From Muribaculaceae bacterium (GTDB taxonomy: Bacteria > Pseudomonadota > Alphaproteobacteria > Rs-D84): a stretch of 6,959 bases of DNA. The notes below the pieces were generated by a model. That model was not told the origin of the DNA. It made no database searches and saw nothing but the letters and a program-made list of their open reading frames with translations. The position numbers and the translations under genes were made by a program. The stretch lies in assembly GCA_023665245.1 (NCBI GenBank), contig JAMPEH010000124.1, positions 1-6,959 on the forward strand. Reading direction: 5' to 3'. Shown piece by piece: positions 5,866 to 6,959 of the stretch (position 1 is its first letter; each line of letters begins with the position of its first letter).

Positions 5866-5955
5866 TCATTGCGTTTGGAGGATCAGATACCTGAAACATT
5901 CTTCTGTTGTCAAGGTCCCCGGTACTTGCTGCGACAAGTATCTCATACCCTCCAT
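5866..5955 (-). CDS. Very small ORF (29 aa) before the serine recombinase
   Basis: An ORF reading MEGMRYLSQQVPG, then TLTTEECFRYLILQTQ, or 26 aa if started at the second ATG at 5946. It ends 18 nt before the recombinase start, and its stop codon region overlaps the recombinase ribosome binding site, an arrangement suited to translational coupling. GGAGG lies only 2 nt before the second ATG, which is tight. The amino-acid usage looks protein-like but I do not recognise a family, and an ORF this short could be chance. Confidence 0.35.
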   Translation of the reverse strand: MEGMRYLSQQVPGTLTTEECFRYLILQTQ

Positions 5956-5985
5956 GTTTTGGCAAGGCTGGCGTTACAAATTCCC

Positions 5986-6210
5986 TCATGAGATGCCTGA
6001 AAGCTGGACGGCGTTTTCCGGCATACTTGCAGTATACGCGCTCCGCTGTCTGAGAAAAGCGTCGATCAGGGTTTCTTTGAGCAAGGGAGCCAATGCGGGG
6101 TTATACTGCTCCGAAAAGCTGATCGTGACATTATGGCCGTCTATGACCATGTGTGCCTGCTGCATGGAATTACTCTTGTTTCTGTTCTTTCCTTTCAAAA
6201 TAAGCATCAT
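5986..6210 (-). CDS. Small hypothetical protein upstream of the recombinase
   Basis: A 74-aa ORF whose core, MVIDGHNVTISFSEQYNP (from residue 21) followed by ALAPLLKETLIDAFLRQ, reads as a beta-beta-alpha unit typical of real coding sequence, whereas the first 20 residues are Asn/Lys/Ser-rich and may not be translated. AAAGG abuts the first ATG, so the true start may instead be the TTG at 6198; the internal ATGs at 6165 and 6150 have no good site. It lies 30 nt before the 29-ORF and on the same strand as the serine recombinase, where Tn4451-type elements carry small tnp genes, but it does not match TnpW. Function unknown. Confidence 0.5.
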   Translation of the reverse strand: MMLILKGKNRNKSNSMQQAHMVIDGHNVTISFSEQYNPALAPLLKETLIDAFLRQRSAYTASMPENAVQLSGIS

Positions 6211-6242
6211 CCTTTCTGTGCTTTAAGGTAGGGGGTCCCGAA

Positions 6243-6296
6243 TCATCGATTTTTTACCGGCTGCTCTGCGGTTCTGTTCTGCTTTGCTGTCTCCAT
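6243..6296 (-). pseudogene. Possible truncated TnpW N-terminus
   Basis: A 17-residue reading frame, METAKQNRTAEQPVKNR, starts at an ATG with GAGG 5 nt upstream and then meets TGA. It resembles, from memory of the family, the polar N-terminal tail of TnpW-type proteins, which normally continues into a conserved Ile-Gly, Tyr-x-Val and Asp-Lys core. That core is absent here. TnpW genes often sit a few hundred bases before a large serine recombinase, as this does. The short length makes the call weak. Confidence 0.25.
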
Positions 6297-6358
6297 TTTG
6301 TCCTCGACACCCCGGAGGCGGGGAAGTCATCCGACGGCGGCTTGCTGGGCCGCTCCAT
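6254..6358 (-). CDS. Small ORF (34 aa) with a good ribosome binding site
   Basis: The ORF starts MERPSKPPSDDFPASGVSRT and has GGGGAGG 10 nt before the ATG. It overlaps the possible TnpW remnant in another frame. The product is polar and Ser/Pro/Arg-rich with no recognisable fold. The ribosome binding site lies in the right arm of the inverted repeat at 6316-6379, so it could be sequestered in a stem. It may be a leader peptide or chance. Confidence 0.25.
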   Translation of the reverse strand: MERPSKPPSDDFPASGVSRTKWRQQSRTEPQSSR

Positions 6359-6379
6359 AGGCGTTTCACCTCCCCGCCT
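6316..6379. repeat. Nested inverted repeat
   Basis: AGGCGGGGA (6316-6324) and TCCCCGCCT (6371-6379) form a 9-bp GC-rich stem enclosing a second stem GCGGC/GCCGC (6337-6341 with 6349-6353, 7-nt loop). It has no T run on either strand that would make it an ordinary terminator. On the minus strand the first-transcribed arm contains the ribosome binding site of the 34-aa ORF. Confidence 0.5.
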
Positions 6380-6659
6380 TCTTTATGGCCGGGCCGCGAG
6401 TTACGGAAGTATCGTTAGCCCTGTGTGCTGTCATCGCCCGGACGGGAGCAGCCCGTCCTTTGCAGCCGGATGTGTCGCTCGCCCCGACCCGATAGGGGGC
6501 CGGAGGTCATGGCGCTCCGCACTGTTTGGCTTGGCAGTTTTCTGCCGCACACAGGAATGTGCCGGATGAATGAGTATTCTGTTGTCAATGTGCATGGGAA
6601 GACGGTGTCCTTATAGCCTCTGACTGGCCCTGAGAATTTGTCCCCTCAGGGAGTAGCCG
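6380..6659. other. Gene-poor, hairpin-rich stretch
   Basis: No confident gene is seen. Hairpins follow one another: GGACGGG/CCCGTCC at 6440-6458 with a 5-nt loop, CGGAG/CTCCG near 6500-6520, GCACA/TGTGC near 6547-6562, and CCCTGAG/CTCAGGG at 6628-6651 with a 10-nt loop. On the minus strand a 54-codon ORF (6431-6595, starting MHIDNRILIHPAHSC) has no good ribosome binding site and is not called. The stretch may hold a structured RNA, a transfer origin or a recombination region, but nothing in it is diagnostic. Confidence 0.4.
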
Positions 6660-6917
6660 ATGGGAAGTGCCATTTCACACCCTAATCTCGGAAAATTAAC
6701 AAAAAATTCACATTTCGAGGGACAGGGCAAGGTTTTCGCTTCTGCCGCAGGGCTTTCCCACTCTATAACGGACATCTTTTTGGATTTTGGAAAGGTATCT
6801 CGAAAAATTCTTGCGTCTGAAATTCAAAGGACGGTCTTTTGGTATCTCCCCTCACCCTTAACGGACATCTTTTTCGCGTTTGTTGACCCTGCCATTGAAT
6901 TTGTCACAAAATTGTAA
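6660..6917 (+). CDS. Doubtful 85-aa ORF with internal repeat
   Basis: The ORF begins MGSAISHPNLGKLTKNSHFE and has AGGGAG 6 nt before its ATG, but no recognised domain and a run of aromatic residues near the end (WYLPSPLTDIFFAF). A 16-bp direct repeat in the DNA gives TDIF twice, in frame and 31 codons apart. Its ribosome binding site overlaps the 3' arm of the hairpin at 6628-6651, which would hide it. It is the only clear candidate on the plus strand in the right part. It may be non-coding; I would not rely on it. Confidence 0.25.
   Translation: MGSAISHPNLGKLTKNSHFEGQGKVFASAAGLSHSITDIFLDFGKVSRKILASEIQRTVFWYLPSPLTDIFFAFVDPAIEFVTKL
6766..6874 (+). repeat. 16-bp direct repeat TAACGGACATCTTTTT, two copies
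   Basis: Exact copies lie at 6766-6781 and 6859-6874, 93 bp apart. A shorter GGTATCTC also occurs twice between them (near 6795 and 6841), in the same direction. The purpose is unknown; candidates are protein-binding sites, a recombination region, or an internal duplication of a former gene. Confidence 0.6.
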
Positions 6918-6959
6918 TATTTTATCTATTTTCCGGCTTGGAAACCGCCATGCGCTGCC

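Noticed and set aside
5909..5914. TTGACA on the minus strand as a recombinase promoter
   Set aside because: No adequate -10 lies at 16-18 bp (the best is TATCTG), and it falls inside a small ORF.
1..6959. CRISPR array
   Set aside because: No regularly spaced repeat-spacer series was found; the only clear direct repeat has two copies.

Overview
The window looks like accessory DNA of a Gram-positive gut-type Clostridia (Bacillota). Ribosome binding sites are strong AGGAGG-type sites, promoters are sigma-A-like (TTGACA, 17 bp, TATNNT), coding DNA is of mid GC content, and the gene families (YqaJ nuclease, Tn916-class tyrosine integrase with a small Xis, large serine recombinase, RelB/YoeB) are typical of integrative elements in that group. 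The taxonomic call is inference. No housekeeping gene is present.

Left part (1-3480), element A. A minus-strand operon leaves the window on the left: a 56-aa basic protein, then a YqaJ-family phage-type nuclease that is cut off at base 1. It is preceded by a sigma-A promoter (1548-1576) inside a perfect 10-bp dyad, and by a leader of about 345 nt holding two successive intrinsic terminators. This points to repression plus transcription attenuation or antitermination. Divergently, on the plus strand, a probable promoter (1714-1742) and a leader precede a 64-aa excisionase-like HTH protein and a complete 383-aa tyrosine integrase, closed by a long-stem terminator.

Junction (3482-3540). Directly after the integrase terminator lies the 3' three quarters of a tRNA-Ala(GGC) gene, from the D-arm 3' strand to CCA, on the minus strand. 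Its 5' quarter is absent and replaced by unrelated sequence. This fits the core of the integrase's attachment site, either as attP of a circular form or as the joint between two tandemly inserted elements.

Right part (3541-6959). On the minus strand are a RelB/DinJ-YoeB toxin-antitoxin pair with its own promoter and repeat operator, a 540-aa large serine recombinase, and several very small ORFs upstream of it, including a possible remnant of TnpW. From 6211 to 6959 there is no confident gene; the stretch is rich in hairpins and carries a 16-bp direct repeat. Two unrelated site-specific recombinases therefore converge on a severed tRNA gene with an addiction module beside it, which makes this a composite or tandem mobile-element junction rather than a clearly new system.
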